A stretch of 63,996 nt of DNA from Flammeovirga sp. SJP92. GTDB lineage: Bacteria; Bacteroidota; Bacteroidia; Cytophagales; Flammeovirgaceae. Position numbers and translations under genes: made by a program. The notes below the pieces were generated by a model that was not told the DNA's origin, did not search any database, and saw only the letters and a list, made by a program, of their open reading frames with translations. Position 1 is the first letter of the stretch, and each line of letters starts with the position of its first letter. Location: the NCBI RefSeq assembly GCF_001583495.1, contig NZ_LQAQ01000038.1, forward strand, positions 1 to 63,996, in the 5' to 3' direction. Shown one piece after another: positions 51,864 to 61,112 of this stretch.

Positions 51864-52742
51864 ATGAAAATTCAAAAAACACTACTCGTCATCGCACTTC
51901 TTCTAATGAACAGTGCCACTCTTTTTTCGCATCACTCCAACGACAAAGACATGAAAGAAAAACAAATCAAATCCAAAACAGTGGTCTTTATTCATGGACT
52001 ATTTATGAATGATCAAACTTGGAACGAATGGAAAACCCTCTTTGAAAAAGAAGGCTACACTTGCTATACTCCAGCAAATCCAAAACATGAAGGTAATCCT
52101 GCATCTTTGAGGCAAAATCCACCTGAAGGACTTGAAAATGTACAGTTTCAAGATTGGATTACAAATCTGGAGACACTGATCGATAGTTTGCCTGAAAAAC
52201 CCATTCTTGTTGGACATTCTTTTGGAGGCTTGACTGCTCAAAAATTAGTTGAAGCAGGTAAAGCTGAAGCCGCTATTTTGATCAGCAGTGTACCTCCGAA
52301 AGGGAATATTACTTTTAAACTGAGTTTTCTAAAAGCCAATAATAAAGTGATTTCACGATCGAAAGGAAATACTATTTTCAATCCTTCTGATCAAGAATAT
52401 AAAGATTGGTTTCACTATGCCATCACCAATACATTAAGTAAAGAAAAATCTGATGAGCTGTTTGAGCAATATGCAGTACCTGAAAGCCGTCAAACTCCAA
52501 GAGCATCACTTCAAAAAATTGCTAAGATTGACACCAAAAAGCCTCATGTTCCCTTGCTGTTTATAGGCGGACTTGATGATGTTATTGTTCCTAATGTATT
52601 GATCAGGAAAACCATCAAAAAATACAAAGATAAAGACAGTATTGTTGATCATAAATTCTACGAAGGTAAAGATCATTTTATCTGCGGGGCCCCTGGCTGG
52701 GAGGAAGTAGCACAATACAGTCTGAACTGGCTATCCAACTAA
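51864..52742 (+). CDS. Exported alpha/beta hydrolase
   Basis: 292 residues with a signal peptide (about 1-22, ending near LFSHH). The hydrolase fold has the oxyanion segment VVFIHGLFMND, nucleophile Ser119 in VGHSFGG, an acid at Asp238 or Asp239 (GGLDDVIVP) and His271 (EGKDHF). It resembles small esterase/haloperoxidase-like hydrolases that occur beside stress genes in Bacteroidota. The substrate is unknown. It is followed after 13 bp by the DoxX gene, so the two form an operon under the palindrome at 51795. Confidence 0.85.
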   Translation: MKIQKTLLVIALLLMNSATLFSHHSNDKDMKEKQIKSKTVVFIHGLFMNDQTWNEWKTLFEKEGYTCYTPANPKHEGNPASLRQNPPEGLENVQFQDWITNLETLIDSLPEKPILVGHSFGGLTAQKLVEAGKAEAAILISSVPPKGNITFKLSFLKANNKVISRSKGNTIFNPSDQEYKDWFHYAITNTLSKEKSDELFEQYAVPESRQTPRASLQKIAKIDTKKPHVPLLFIGGLDDVIVPNVLIRKTIKKYKDKDSIVDHKFYEGKDHFICGAPGWEEVAQYSLNWLSN

Positions 52743-52755
52743 AAAACTAACAATC

Positions 52756-53130
52756 ATGAAAACAAAAGCACTCAACTTGATCCGTATACTATTAGGCTTG
52801 TTTATGATAGTGATAGGCCTGAATAAATTCTTTGTTTTTATTGAAATTCCGCATCCTCCTGGAAGTGGAGGTACACTGATGGACATTTATATGGAATCTG
52901 GATTTTTAAAATTGGTAGGTGTACTTGAAATAATTGGCGGCATTGGTTTATTATTAAATCAATTTACGCTTATAGCTGTAACGGTTATTACTGCCATCAT
53001 GTTCAATGCTACTGTTTTTCATATTTTGTATGATCCAAAAGGAATTGGCCCTGCTTTATTCAGTCTGTTGCTATGCATTGTTTTAGTTTTCACAAAAAAA
53101 GAACGTCCAGCTTCATTTCTAAATACATAA
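52756..53130 (+). CDS. DoxX-family membrane protein
   Basis: 124 residues with four hydrophobic segments: LNLIRILLGLFMIVIGLNKF, SGFLKLVGVLEIIGGIGLLL, LIAVTVITAIMFNATVFHIL and PALFSLLLCIVLVF, the DoxX arrangement. DoxX proteins take part in membrane redox or thiol stress complexes, but their exact reaction is not settled. It is the second gene of the hydrolase operon. Confidence 0.82.
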   Translation: MKTKALNLIRILLGLFMIVIGLNKFFVFIEIPHPPGSGGTLMDIYMESGFLKLVGVLEIIGGIGLLLNQFTLIAVTVITAIMFNATVFHILYDPKGIGPALFSLLLCIVLVFTKKERPASFLNT

Positions 53131-53162
53131 GAAGTGTTTGATGTGAAGTAATTGATGATTTA

Positions 53163-53228
53163 AAAAGGGCTGTCTCGAAACCTATTTCATTTGGAATGAA
53201 CATGAAATATAGTTTGGTGACAGCCCTG
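53163..53228. terminator. Convergent terminator hairpin
   Basis: AGGGCTGTCTCGAAAC and TGGTGACAGCCCT pair across about 35 bases, between the converging DoxX and nitroreductase genes. Confidence 0.6.
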
Positions 53229-53257
53229 AATATTGATGATGTCTACTACTTTTTCAA

Positions 53258-53911
53258 CTATAGTAAAGTGAAAATTTCATCTTGTGAAAGTCTTGATTTT
53301 GGTAAAGTTGCATTAAAATCACTTTCAGTTCTATACCCCAATGCCACACAAACCAAGGAAGTAAAACCTTTGGCTCTTAAACCAAACTCTTCATCAAGAG
53401 CCTTCATATCTATCCCTTCCATAGGTACGGCATCAATACCCATTACACCAGCACCCAAAAGCAAATTACCAATATTGATATACACCTGTTTGTCCATCCA
53501 ATGCTGAAGGTCTTTCATGTCGTATTTATGAATATCAGCAAAAACATTTCTCCCCCCATGCATTTGTTCTTTAAACTCTGGAGCTCCGTATCTTCCATCT
53601 TTATCTTCTTTGTCAAGCAGATGTAACATAAACTCTTCATCAGCAGTAGTTCTAGTACAGAAAAGTACCACATGTGAAGCGTTTAAAACTTTTGCTTCAT
53701 TAAAAATAAAGAAGCCCTGTGTCCCTTTTGCTATGCGTTTTTTACCTTCCTCACTGCTGGCAATAATAAAATGCCAAGGTTGAATATTTGTACTTGAAGG
53801 ACACATTTGAAGCAGGTTTTTGATTTGCTCAAAGTCTTCATCAGAAATCTTTTTTTCAGGATTAAACTCTTTTGTAGAGTAACGCCAATTCATTACTTCT
53901 TTTAAATTCAT
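53258..53911 (-). CDS. NfsB-like nitroreductase (FMN, NAD(P)H)
   Basis: 217 residues, the same length as E. coli NfsB. Family features are NWRYSTKEFNPEKKIS at the start, CPSSTNIQPWHFIIA (FMN and substrate loop), NIGNLLLGAGVMGIDAVPMEGID and the C-terminal end KSRLSQDEIFTLL. It reduces nitro compounds and quinones in the cytoplasm as an FMN homodimer. It converges on the DoxX operon and has its own promoter. Context with SDR, aldehyde dehydrogenase and DoxX fits a response to reactive electrophiles. Confidence 0.9.
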   Translation of the reverse strand: MNLKEVMNWRYSTKEFNPEKKISDEDFEQIKNLLQMCPSSTNIQPWHFIIASSEEGKKRIAKGTQGFFIFNEAKVLNASHVVLFCTRTTADEEFMLHLLDKEDKDGRYGAPEFKEQMHGGRNVFADIHKYDMKDLQHWMDKQVYINIGNLLLGAGVMGIDAVPMEGIDMKALDEEFGLRAKGFTSLVCVALGYRTESDFNATLPKSRLSQDEIFTLL

Positions 53912-54163
53912 GGAGTGTTGTTTAAGGGTTTAAAATTTAAATCACTCGAATATAAAGTTTCACTGCATTATGCACCGCTCATCAAAACCCTTTCCCAATC
54001 ATATCTCAAGAAAGGAAAAGTTTTTGTTCTTTAAATACTAATTATCAGCAACAGAATTCGTATGATCCATCCATAAATTAATCCATTAAATCAAAGGACT
54101 TTACTACTCAGAATTATACAACATATTGTATATTTACTAACAGAAATAGACATCCAAAACACA

Positions 54164-55180
54164 ATGAACATGAACAAAACGCTACTATTAAACCGAAACT
54201 TCATCAACTTTGGAATTCCAGCCGTACTCATGGGGATTCTTATTTTATTAATGAACTCTCCGTTTTATAATGGAAATGACACCCTTAGTTTAGCCATCTC
54301 AGCAGATCTTCTGATCACCATCCCATTGGTGTACTTTCTTCTGATTCGAAAATCTCAGATACCCAAAACAACTGTCGTACCGATGATGGTCATTGGTCTT
54401 CTTATTGGAACTTATTTTCTGCCTAAAGAAAATCAGCTTTATCTAACGTTATTCAAAAATTGGGTTTTACCCCTAATAGAACTTTCTATCATTACCATTG
54501 TGATTATTAAAGTCAGAAAGGCCACCAAAACGTATCAAAAACTCAAGAATATTTCTCCCGATTTCTATGATACATTAAAAAATGTATGTGCTGAAATTTT
54601 ACCGCAAAAGCTTGTTCTTCCTTTTGCTACAGAAGTGGCCGTATTGTATTATGGATTTATCCATTGGAAAAAGAGAGAGCTTGGTCCAAACGAATTTACA
54701 TACCATAAAAAGAGTGGAACTCCTGCGTTGTTAGGAGCATTAATTTTGATTATTGCCATTGAAACCATTGCTTTTCATTTTCTTTTGGCACAATGGAACA
54801 CTACAGTCGCTTGGGTGTTGACACTCCTTAGTTTATATACAGGTTTTCAATTTATGGGGTTTGCAAAAGCACTATCACAACGCCCCATCAGTATTGAAGA
54901 TCAGACACTCACGCTTCGATACAGTATAATGAATGAAACGCAACTTCCTTTTTCGACGATTAAAAGTATCACTCTTTCCAAAAAAGGCCTTCCAAAAAAT
55001 AAACTCAACAGAAGTTTATCTCCTTTAGGAGATTTGGAAAGCCACAATGTGATTATACATTTAAAGGAAGAAAACACATTGACTGGACTTTATGGCATCA
55101 AGAAAAAATTTAAAACCATCAGCTTTCACATCGACAATGCCGATGAATTTGTCAAGAAAACAGAAAGTAATTTACCATAA
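54164..55180 (+). CDS. Multi-pass membrane protein, unknown function
   Basis: 338 residues with about seven hydrophobic segments, from FINFGIPAVLMGILILLM and LSLAISADLLITIPLVYFLLI to WVLTLLSLYTGFQFMGF. The last 90 residues are soluble and beta-rich, resembling a bacterial PH-like domain (ISIEDQTLTLRYSIMNETQLPFSTIKSITLS). The ORF also offers Met3 as a start. It is a single gene with a GAGCATG hairpin 10 bp after the stop. Family not recognised. Confidence 0.65.
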   Translation: MNMNKTLLLNRNFINFGIPAVLMGILILLMNSPFYNGNDTLSLAISADLLITIPLVYFLLIRKSQIPKTTVVPMMVIGLLIGTYFLPKENQLYLTLFKNWVLPLIELSIITIVIIKVRKATKTYQKLKNISPDFYDTLKNVCAEILPQKLVLPFATEVAVLYYGFIHWKKRELGPNEFTYHKKSGTPALLGALILIIAIETIAFHFLLAQWNTTVAWVLTLLSLYTGFQFMGFAKALSQRPISIEDQTLTLRYSIMNETQLPFSTIKSITLSKKGLPKNKLNRSLSPLGDLESHNVIIHLKEENTLTGLYGIKKKFKTISFHIDNADEFVKKTESNLP

Positions 55181-55189
55181 TCATCCATA

Positions 55190-55246
55190 AGAGCATGTTT
55201 GAAAAATTTTCACTTCTAAAAATATATTCCAAACATGCTCTAAGTT
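55190..55246 (+). terminator. GAGCATGTTT palindrome terminator
   Basis: Arms GAGCATGTTTG and CAAACATGCTC (55191-55240 with a long AT-rich loop) are followed by AAGTTTTTT. It is one of several copies of this palindrome in the window. Confidence 0.65.
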
Positions 55247-55344
55247 TTTTGATATAGATCAAAAAAATTAAATTACTTTTTCAACTTCTTTGCATCATAA
55301 GTATTTCAGAAACTAGAATACCGTTTAGGTATTAATGCCACAAA

Positions 55345-55590
55345 ATGATGGATGCGAAGAAAAAAGACTTTATAAAGTTTACGATTGTCATGCTGGTATT
55401 TATGGCCGGCATGATTGTTTTAATAGTAAACCATATTGATGATTGGTACATATGGCTTATTTATATTGCCATTTGGACTTATGCTGAAATGATCATTGTC
55501 AAAGATTTACATTTCAAATGGTGGGTCTGGGTTTTAATCATTGGTGGACTGAGTATTATTGACTGGATTGTAATTACACATTTTGGTTAG
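55345..55590 (+). CDS. Small membrane protein, unknown function
   Basis: 81 residues with three hydrophobic segments (FTIVMLVFMAGMIVLIVNHI, WYIWLIYIAIWTYAEMII, WWVWVLIIGGLSIIDWIVI) rich in Trp. I do not recognise the family. It stands alone on the plus strand between palindrome-bearing gaps. Confidence 0.6.
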   Translation: MMDAKKKDFIKFTIVMLVFMAGMIVLIVNHIDDWYIWLIYIAIWTYAEMIIVKDLHFKWWVWVLIIGGLSIIDWIVITHFG

Positions 55591-55983
55591 TTTTATAGAT
55601 TGCAAACTAATTAATTCTATTCTTTTTTTGAGCAAACTATGAAATGGGTCTGCATGGATGGGAATACATATACTATTGAAACGCTGATCTCGAATGAGTA
55701 TAATATTAGATTTTACAATTGCCCAAAATCATTAAGAGCATGTTTAAAACAAAGCATAAAAAAGATGATGATTAATACTTTGAGCATTTAGCATCAGGAA
55801 TATACCGATATAAATATACCACCTATACAAAATTGGCTAATTAGAAGTACATTGAGGTAGCTTGATGGATTGGAATTTGCTAATAATAATGAGGATTTCA
55901 TTTACTCAAAAAAAAGCTAAGAGCATGTTCAAAACATCTCTAAAATAAAACACTAAGAATTATCCTCAATAAAATCAAAACCA
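55591..55983. other. Intergenic region with GAGCATG elements
   Basis: No supported gene. A half element, GAGCATGTTT (55736-55745), and a full but imperfect palindrome, GAGCATGTTC-AAAACAT-CTC (55921-55941), belong to the same family as 28876, 55190 and 61075. Confidence 0.55.
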
Positions 55984-56562
55984 ATGTATTCAGAATTACT
56001 GCCACTGTTCAATAAATTGGTACAGTTAAGCCCACAAGAAGAAGAATTAATCACATCAAGTTTCACCACCAAAACCTTATCAAAAGGAGATTTCTTTTTG
56101 AAAGAAGGGAATGTCTGCAAATATGTAGGATTCATAAGAAAGGGTCTTGTTCGATATTTTGTATTAAAAAATGAGGAAGAATCTACTTTTGAATTTACTA
56201 AAGAAGGTGAGTTTATTTCAGATTACCCCAGTTTTAACCGAAAAACCATTTCAATGCAGAATATTGAAGCCATTGAAGACTGTGAGTTATTAGTCATTGA
56301 ATACAGTCACCTCCAATACATATTTGATAACACCACCAATGGCAATTATTTAGGCAGACAAATTATAGAGCACCGTTTTGATATAATGGTCAATCAGCTT
56401 TTAGCTGTATACATGCAAAATAGCGAGCAACGATATCAGAAATTCTTAGATGAATATGCCGACTTAACTCAAAGAATACCTCAATATTTAATCGCTTCTT
56501 ATGTAGGTGTAAAACCGCCTTCTTTAAGCAGAATCAGAAAGCGATTGCAAAATCAGCCTTAA
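55984..56562 (+). CDS. Crp/Fnr-family transcriptional regulator
   Basis: 192 residues. The cyclic-nucleotide-binding-type beta-barrel (about 15-115) includes LSKGDFFLKEGNVCKYVGFIRKGLVRYF and FEFTKEGEFISDYPSF, and a long helix follows (HRFDIMVNQLLAVYMQNSEQRY). The C-terminal end is a short HTH, IPQYLIASYVGVKPPSLSRIRKRL. This is the compact Crp/Fnr type common in Bacteroidota, lacking the Arg needed for cAMP, so the signal is unknown. It is next to the secreted protein gene at 56672, 109 bp downstream. Confidence 0.87.
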   Translation: MYSELLPLFNKLVQLSPQEEELITSSFTTKTLSKGDFFLKEGNVCKYVGFIRKGLVRYFVLKNEEESTFEFTKEGEFISDYPSFNRKTISMQNIEAIEDCELLVIEYSHLQYIFDNTTNGNYLGRQIIEHRFDIMVNQLLAVYMQNSEQRYQKFLDEYADLTQRIPQYLIASYVGVKPPSLSRIRKRLQNQP

Positions 56563-56671
56563 AAAAAATGATTTGAATAAAGAAATTCAGCCAATTTATT
56601 AACCTGGGTGAATCATTTTTTGTAGTGGTTCCTTGTACATTTGCTATTATGTTTTAACATTAAAGTACGCT

Positions 56672-57334
56672 ATGAAACATTATAAGAACTTCTTTATTCT
56701 TATTTCTCTTCTTTGTATGACGGCTCATTCCATTTGCCAGGCACAAAGCATTAATTTTGAGAAAGTGCTAAGTACTTATTACATAGAAGAAGATAAAGAT
56801 TTACTTCCACATTCAATTGAATTTTTAAATTCAGAGGAAACTGATAGTGAAATACTTCGTTACGTTATTGTTGGTTTTTATGGAGGATTATTCATTAAAA
56901 ATCCTGCAATAAAAAAACAGTTTAAAGAGAATATAGAGCAGTTTAACAATCCTGAAATCAATAAAATGTTTTCAGGATTGATTGAAGGAAATATTGAAAA
57001 AATCATGGAAAATTATGCCATTTCTCCTTCACACAATGATATGAATTGGGCCGCTTTCTTTTCTACTGGTGACACTCAGTATCTTCAAAAAATACTAAGA
57101 AATGCTTCTTATGCTAGTAACCGTGAGGATCTTAACTTATTTCTTACTGGAGCGAGTGCAAAATGGTCATTGTGTTCTAATGCAAAGCAACATCAGCTTG
57201 TGAAAGATTTCTTACTTCAAAATGAGGAATATGAGGAAATTGCAGAAGAAGTTTTGACTATGAAACCATCAGATTTGGAAAATGAAATTTATAATGTGGT
57301 AAAAGAAGAAAGGGCTAAAGGAAATTGGCTATAG
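56672..57334 (+). CDS. Secreted protein, unknown function
   Basis: 220 residues from the ATG at 56672, chosen because it begins a signal peptide (MKHYKNFFILISLLCMTAHSICQAQ). The mature part is helical and acidic (EEYEEIAEEVLTMKPSDLENEIYNVVKEERAKGNWL), possibly TPR- or HEAT-like, and contains no motif I recognise. It follows the Crp/Fnr gene. Confidence 0.65.
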   Translation: MKHYKNFFILISLLCMTAHSICQAQSINFEKVLSTYYIEEDKDLLPHSIEFLNSEETDSEILRYVIVGFYGGLFIKNPAIKKQFKENIEQFNNPEINKMFSGLIEGNIEKIMENYAISPSHNDMNWAAFFSTGDTQYLQKILRNASYASNREDLNLFLTGASAKWSLCSNAKQHQLVKDFLLQNEEYEEIAEEVLTMKPSDLENEIYNVVKEERAKGNWL

Positions 57335-58041
57335 ACTAAACAAACACAACTTCCAACTTCATTTATAGTTTCAGAACTATCAATTTAATACTTAAAGCAA
57401 GGGCTTTTGGGAAACTATTCTAACATTCAACTTCCAACTAATTATTGATTTCATAAATTTAAATTAAAGCAAACAACTAGCACAAAACAGTCTAATCTGA
57501 TTAAAGACTGTAAATTAAAACCCCAAAAGCCCATAATTTTCTTTCATGTATTTTGAAAAAGTAGAAAATTATAATCCTTCTTATATTAACTCTATTACAC
57601 AATCATCAATTGAAATCTCTGCAAGCTTTCTACATACCTTTTTCTAATTATCTTCCTCTTCATGTTGGTCTGATTACACGTCCATCAAAAAAACAAGATT
57701 TCGGAATAATCTTCAAAAGTGTAGGAATGTTGTAATGCATCCTCCTCAGGAACCACAACTCAAAAACCATTTACTATTTAAAGGAAACTTAGTTGACAGT
57801 TTAATCAATCAGTATCATATTTTAAGTAGAAAATAATGATGTTATGAGTTTATTTTCAAGAATTTTGTTAGGAAAAAATCATTTTTCTTTAATTAGTGAT
57901 TTAAATGGTTTAATTTGAATGACAAATAATAAACAAGCTAGTGCTATACACTTTAACTTAAAGCAATAAGAAGTGAAGCATGCTTGAAACCATTAAATAT
58001 TAAAACAAACTTTCTTCTAAATATAACTCCTAAAAATTAAC
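57335..58041. other. Gene-free region with degenerate repeats
   Basis: 707 AT-rich bp with no supported gene. GGGCTTTTGGGAAACTATTCTAAC (57397-57420, shown here as motif only) matches the tail of the repeats at 4968 and 16274, and CCCCAAAAGCCC (57521-57532) is its inverted partner. Confidence 0.5.
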
Positions 58042-58461
58042 ATGAAACAAATACCTTTAGTGTATTGGAACGAACTTGCTCGTCAGGTAATATTGATGAG
58101 TTCACTCTTGGGTGGTTTTTCAATTGCAATCACTGCCAACTTATTAGTTTACAAATCCAAGCACCGTTATACAAGGTTAATACTCAAAGCCTCTACTAGT
58201 GCCGCTAGTTGCTTCCTGATTTCTTTATTTTCTATGACAAAAATCTTAATGATGAGTACAAAAGGATATCCAATTGAGGTAGAAGACAGTGATTGGTTTT
58301 ACCCGAGAACAATGGGAACATTAACTATGTTTTTAGGAATCATTTCACTCACATTTATCATTGGTCTATCTGGCTGGACAAAATCAAAAAATACTGGAAT
58401 TTTCACAAGTATCATCGGAACAATAACACTTTTAGTTATTCTTTCAATGCTCATCAGCTAG
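58042..58461 (+). CDS. Four-helix membrane protein, unknown function
   Basis: 139 residues with four hydrophobic segments: VILMSSLLGGFSIAITANLLV, a second around ASCFLISLFSMT, MGTLTMFLGIISLTFIIGLSG and IFTSIIGTITLLVILSMLI. No family recognised. It precedes the esterase gene by 55 bp on the same strand and may share its transcript. Confidence 0.6.
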   Translation: MKQIPLVYWNELARQVILMSSLLGGFSIAITANLLVYKSKHRYTRLILKASTSAASCFLISLFSMTKILMMSTKGYPIEVEDSDWFYPRTMGTLTMFLGIISLTFIIGLSGWTKSKNTGIFTSIIGTITLLVILSMLIS

Positions 58462-58516
58462 CTTTTCTTATTTCCTATAACAGCGATTACAATTCAATTC
58501 TTTAATAAATTAAACA

Positions 58517-60175
58517 ATGAAATTTCATCATATTATAACGCCTTTGCTATTTTTTCTTTTTCATGAAATAAAGGCACAGCAAAGCTATACAGCGCTAACC
58601 GAACAAGGTGTACATATTTTAAATGAGGAAGATTCTTCAAAATATCAACAAGCCTATGAACTATTTGAAAAAGCTTTTACCGCCTATCCTGACAGCATCA
58701 AAGGTACGGAACTTTTTTATGCTTCAATTTTGAATGCAAACATGAAAAACATTGACAAAGCCTTTGAGTATTTATCTCCTTTGTCCAAGATGGAAAAAGA
58801 TGAAGAAGGTTACCCTGGATGGTGCTTTATCTTAGAAGAATTTGCTAGAAGCGAATATCAAAACTTAATACCTACAGACCGCTGGAAAGACTTAGAAGTT
58901 CAAGCTCGAAAAGACAGTATTCAATATTTTGAAACTCTAAAAACACGTGAAGAAGAGTTTTTTAGAACAGCTTCTTCAAAAGGTAAAAACTCCTATCAAT
59001 CCATTCGAACATATAATCCTTATCTTTTAAAAGAGGAAAGAGATTATTCTATTGGATTAAAAATCAATGATTCAACGTCCACTTCTTATCATGTTCATTT
59101 ACCAGAGCATTATAATCCAAAGCAAAAGTACCCTGTTTTAGTATTTTTGCACGGTGGTGTTCGTTATAGTCACTTGGAAAATTATCAAATCACAGAGTCC
59201 AATTTGGGAGGCTGGAATCGATATTATACAAAATACGGAAATAGGAATGATGTCATTTTGGTATTTGTCAGTGGCAGTAAGCAATACAACTGGATGACTT
59301 CTGATGATGGGTTCTTTATGATTCCGGAGATCATTAGATCCATTAAAACATCCATCAATGTAGACGACAATAAAGTGTTTATTTCTGGACATTCTAACGG
59401 TGCAACAGGTTCATTTTCATATCTTATGAAACAGCCCTCTTTGTTTGCTGGATTTTATGGTTTCAATACTCAACCAAAAGTCTTTACCGGCGGTACATTT
59501 ATTGAAAATGCTTCCAATCGTTCATTCGTTAATTTCTCCACAGATCAGGACTATTATTATCCGCCAAATGCTAATGATCAGCTAGACAGTCTCATGCTTC
59601 AAATGCAGGTAGATTACAAGGACTACCGCTATAATGGTTTTCCACATTGGTTTCCGAAGTTTGATGAATCAGAACCTGCTTATCAGATACTTTTTGAGGA
59701 CTTAAAACAAAGAAATAGAAATCCTTTTCCACGACATATTTCATGGGAATTTGATGATGATAAATACTCCAGTATTGATTGGATATCGGATATTCAGTTA
59801 GATACTTTACAACCTAAAAAACCTTGGCAGAAAGAAATCAATTTTACCATTGACAAATGGCTTTCCTATCAAGAAGGCAATTTGATAGCGAAAGACGTGA
59901 ATAAAAAAGCCTTTGACTTTCCAAGAAAATCAGGAAAAATCATTGCTGATTATGAAAATAATGTCTTTCATATCAAAACATCGTGTATCGGAGCATTTAA
60001 AATCAATATTTCTCCGGAGATGATTGATTTAAAGAAAGATATAAAAGTTTACGTCAATGGCAGTTTGCATTTTGAAGGTAAAGTGAAGTATGATAAAGCG
60101 TTTATGAATCAGAACTTTCAGAAAAATAAGGATAGAATTCAAGTTTGGGTAAATCAAATTGAGCTTAAAGTTTAA
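58517..60175 (+). CDS. Secreted esterase-like alpha/beta hydrolase with TPR-like N-terminus
   Basis: 552 residues with signal peptide 1-20 (HEIKA). A TPR-like helical region (about 22-110: YQQAYELFEKAFTAYPDSIKG) precedes a hydrolase domain of the putative-esterase/feruloyl-esterase type (about 185-400): YPVLVFLHGGVRYSH for the oxyanion hole and nucleophile Ser293 in FISGHSNGATG. A likely His lies in YNGFPHWFPKF. The C-terminal 120 residues are beta-rich (IKVYVNGSLHFEGKVKYD), as in dipeptidyl-peptidase-like hydrolases of Bacteroidota. The substrate is unknown. A hairpin terminator follows. Confidence 0.78.
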   Translation: MKFHHIITPLLFFLFHEIKAQQSYTALTEQGVHILNEEDSSKYQQAYELFEKAFTAYPDSIKGTELFYASILNANMKNIDKAFEYLSPLSKMEKDEEGYPGWCFILEEFARSEYQNLIPTDRWKDLEVQARKDSIQYFETLKTREEEFFRTASSKGKNSYQSIRTYNPYLLKEERDYSIGLKINDSTSTSYHVHLPEHYNPKQKYPVLVFLHGGVRYSHLENYQITESNLGGWNRYYTKYGNRNDVILVFVSGSKQYNWMTSDDGFFMIPEIIRSIKTSINVDDNKVFISGHSNGATGSFSYLMKQPSLFAGFYGFNTQPKVFTGGTFIENASNRSFVNFSTDQDYYYPPNANDQLDSLMLQMQVDYKDYRYNGFPHWFPKFDESEPAYQILFEDLKQRNRNPFPRHISWEFDDDKYSSIDWISDIQLDTLQPKKPWQKEINFTIDKWLSYQEGNLIAKDVNKKAFDFPRKSGKIIADYENNVFHIKTSCIGAFKINISPEMIDLKKDIKVYVNGSLHFEGKVKYDKAFMNQNFQKNKDRIQVWVNQIELKV

Positions 60176-60190
60176 ACTTGAATTATTTAT

Positions 60191-60236
60191 GCTCCACTCT
60201 CTATTAAATCATAAATGGATAGTGGAGTTTATTTTT
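60191..60236 (+). terminator. Terminator of the esterase gene
   Basis: CTCCACTCTCTA and TGGATAGTGGAG pair with an AT-rich loop and are followed by TTTATTTTTTT, about 16 bp past the stop. Confidence 0.75.
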
Positions 60237-60276
60237 TTATAAGCACAAATTCAAAATTATCTAATACTAATTACTT

Positions 60277-60460
60277 TGTAAACTAAATTATCATCAACTT
60301 TCACTCAACATTTCTACAAGCTTTATATGATCTACTTCCAAGCTATAATGGTAGAAAGCCCACTGGCGCGAATGTTAAGCGTAAGCGTTATTCGTGTCCC
60401 TCAGGTCATTAGAAATCTCCTGATTTCTAAATACCAAAAAATAACGAAACTTAGTTTACA
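60277..60460. repeat. MITE-like element, internally deleted, inverted copy
   Basis: It begins TGTAAACTAAATTATC and ends CTTAGTTTACA (184 bp), with inverted matches to the right end at 200-240 and to the left part at 63746-63850 (CCACTGGCGCGAATGTTAAGCG, GAAATCTCCTGATTTCTA). Both ends are present while the middle is missing, which defines the element's termini. Confidence 0.75.
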
Positions 60461-60503
60461 ATTTACTTAACTAAAATAAAACGGTAATCAATACAACTCT
60501 TTA

Positions 60504-60636
60504 AGAGCATATTTTCAATATATTTAAAAGTATAATTTTCTCAGAAAATAGTGCTTCTATCGTTGATAAAATTAATAAATTCACGTTCTGAAAGGGTGAA
60601 CTTTACTAAAAGAGGTGCTTCAAATATGCCCTAAGA
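60504..60636. repeat. Wide GAGCATA palindrome
   Basis: AAGAGCATATTT (60503-60514) and a distant AAATATGCCCTAA (60622-60634) look like separated arms of the GAGCATG family, immediately upstream of the gene at 60647. The pairing is weak. Confidence 0.35.
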
Positions 60637-60646
60637 AAACTTGATC

Positions 60647-61075
60647 ATGAAAAATGCAAATACTAAACTTTCACAATGGTTGAAAGGAGCTTATATCGAT
60701 AAGATCACTTATTATATTACAGGGTGGGAACTTTCATTTACTAATAAAGAAAATGAAGTAGATGCAGTTTTATCAAAAATTGAATTAATAGATCCTCACA
60801 AATGGGCTCCCGTTCCACCCTCCTCACCAATCGATTTGAGAGATACAAATGAATATAATGACACATTGATTGCCATTGTTCTTTTTACTGTCATCAATAG
60901 ACATCCGATCAACACTATTTCAGTCGATGATAAAAATAACCTCATTATCAAATTTGAAAATCAATCGAAAATACGAATTCCCTCAGATGATGGAATGGTA
61001 GATATTACTTGGTCTTTGAAAAATAATGATGATAAAATCATGGAATGCGTTTGGCAAAAAGTGGAATGCAACTAA
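60647..61075 (+). CDS. Hypothetical cytoplasmic protein
   Basis: 142 residues from the ATG at 60647 (the frame could start two codons earlier at a TTG). It is beta-rich and acidic (ELSFTNKENEVDAVLSKIELIDPHKWAPVPPSSP, ISVDDKNNLIIKFENQSKIRIPSDDGMVDITWSLK). The last part resembles DUF6188-type or immunity-like proteins in its alternation of strands, but I cannot assign a family. It is flanked by GAGCATG palindromes on both sides. Confidence 0.6.
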   Translation: MKNANTKLSQWLKGAYIDKITYYITGWELSFTNKENEVDAVLSKIELIDPHKWAPVPPSSPIDLRDTNEYNDTLIAIVLFTVINRHPINTISVDDKNNLIIKFENQSKIRIPSDDGMVDITWSLKNNDDKIMECVWQKVECN

Positions 61076-61102
61076 GAGCATGTTTATTCAAAACATGCTC
61101 TA
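61075..61102. terminator. GAGCATGTTT palindrome, bidirectional terminator
   Basis: AGAGCATGTTT-ATTCA-AAACATGCTCT lies exactly between the converging genes at 60647-61075 and 61113-61688, a perfect 11-bp stem. Confidence 0.7.
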
Positions 61103-61112
61103 AAGCGATCAA

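Noticed and set aside
55639-55791. A 50-codon plus-strand frame starting MKWVCMDGN
   Set aside because: It runs through a GAGCATG repeat element and shows no family similarity; it could be a gene fragment, but there is no support.
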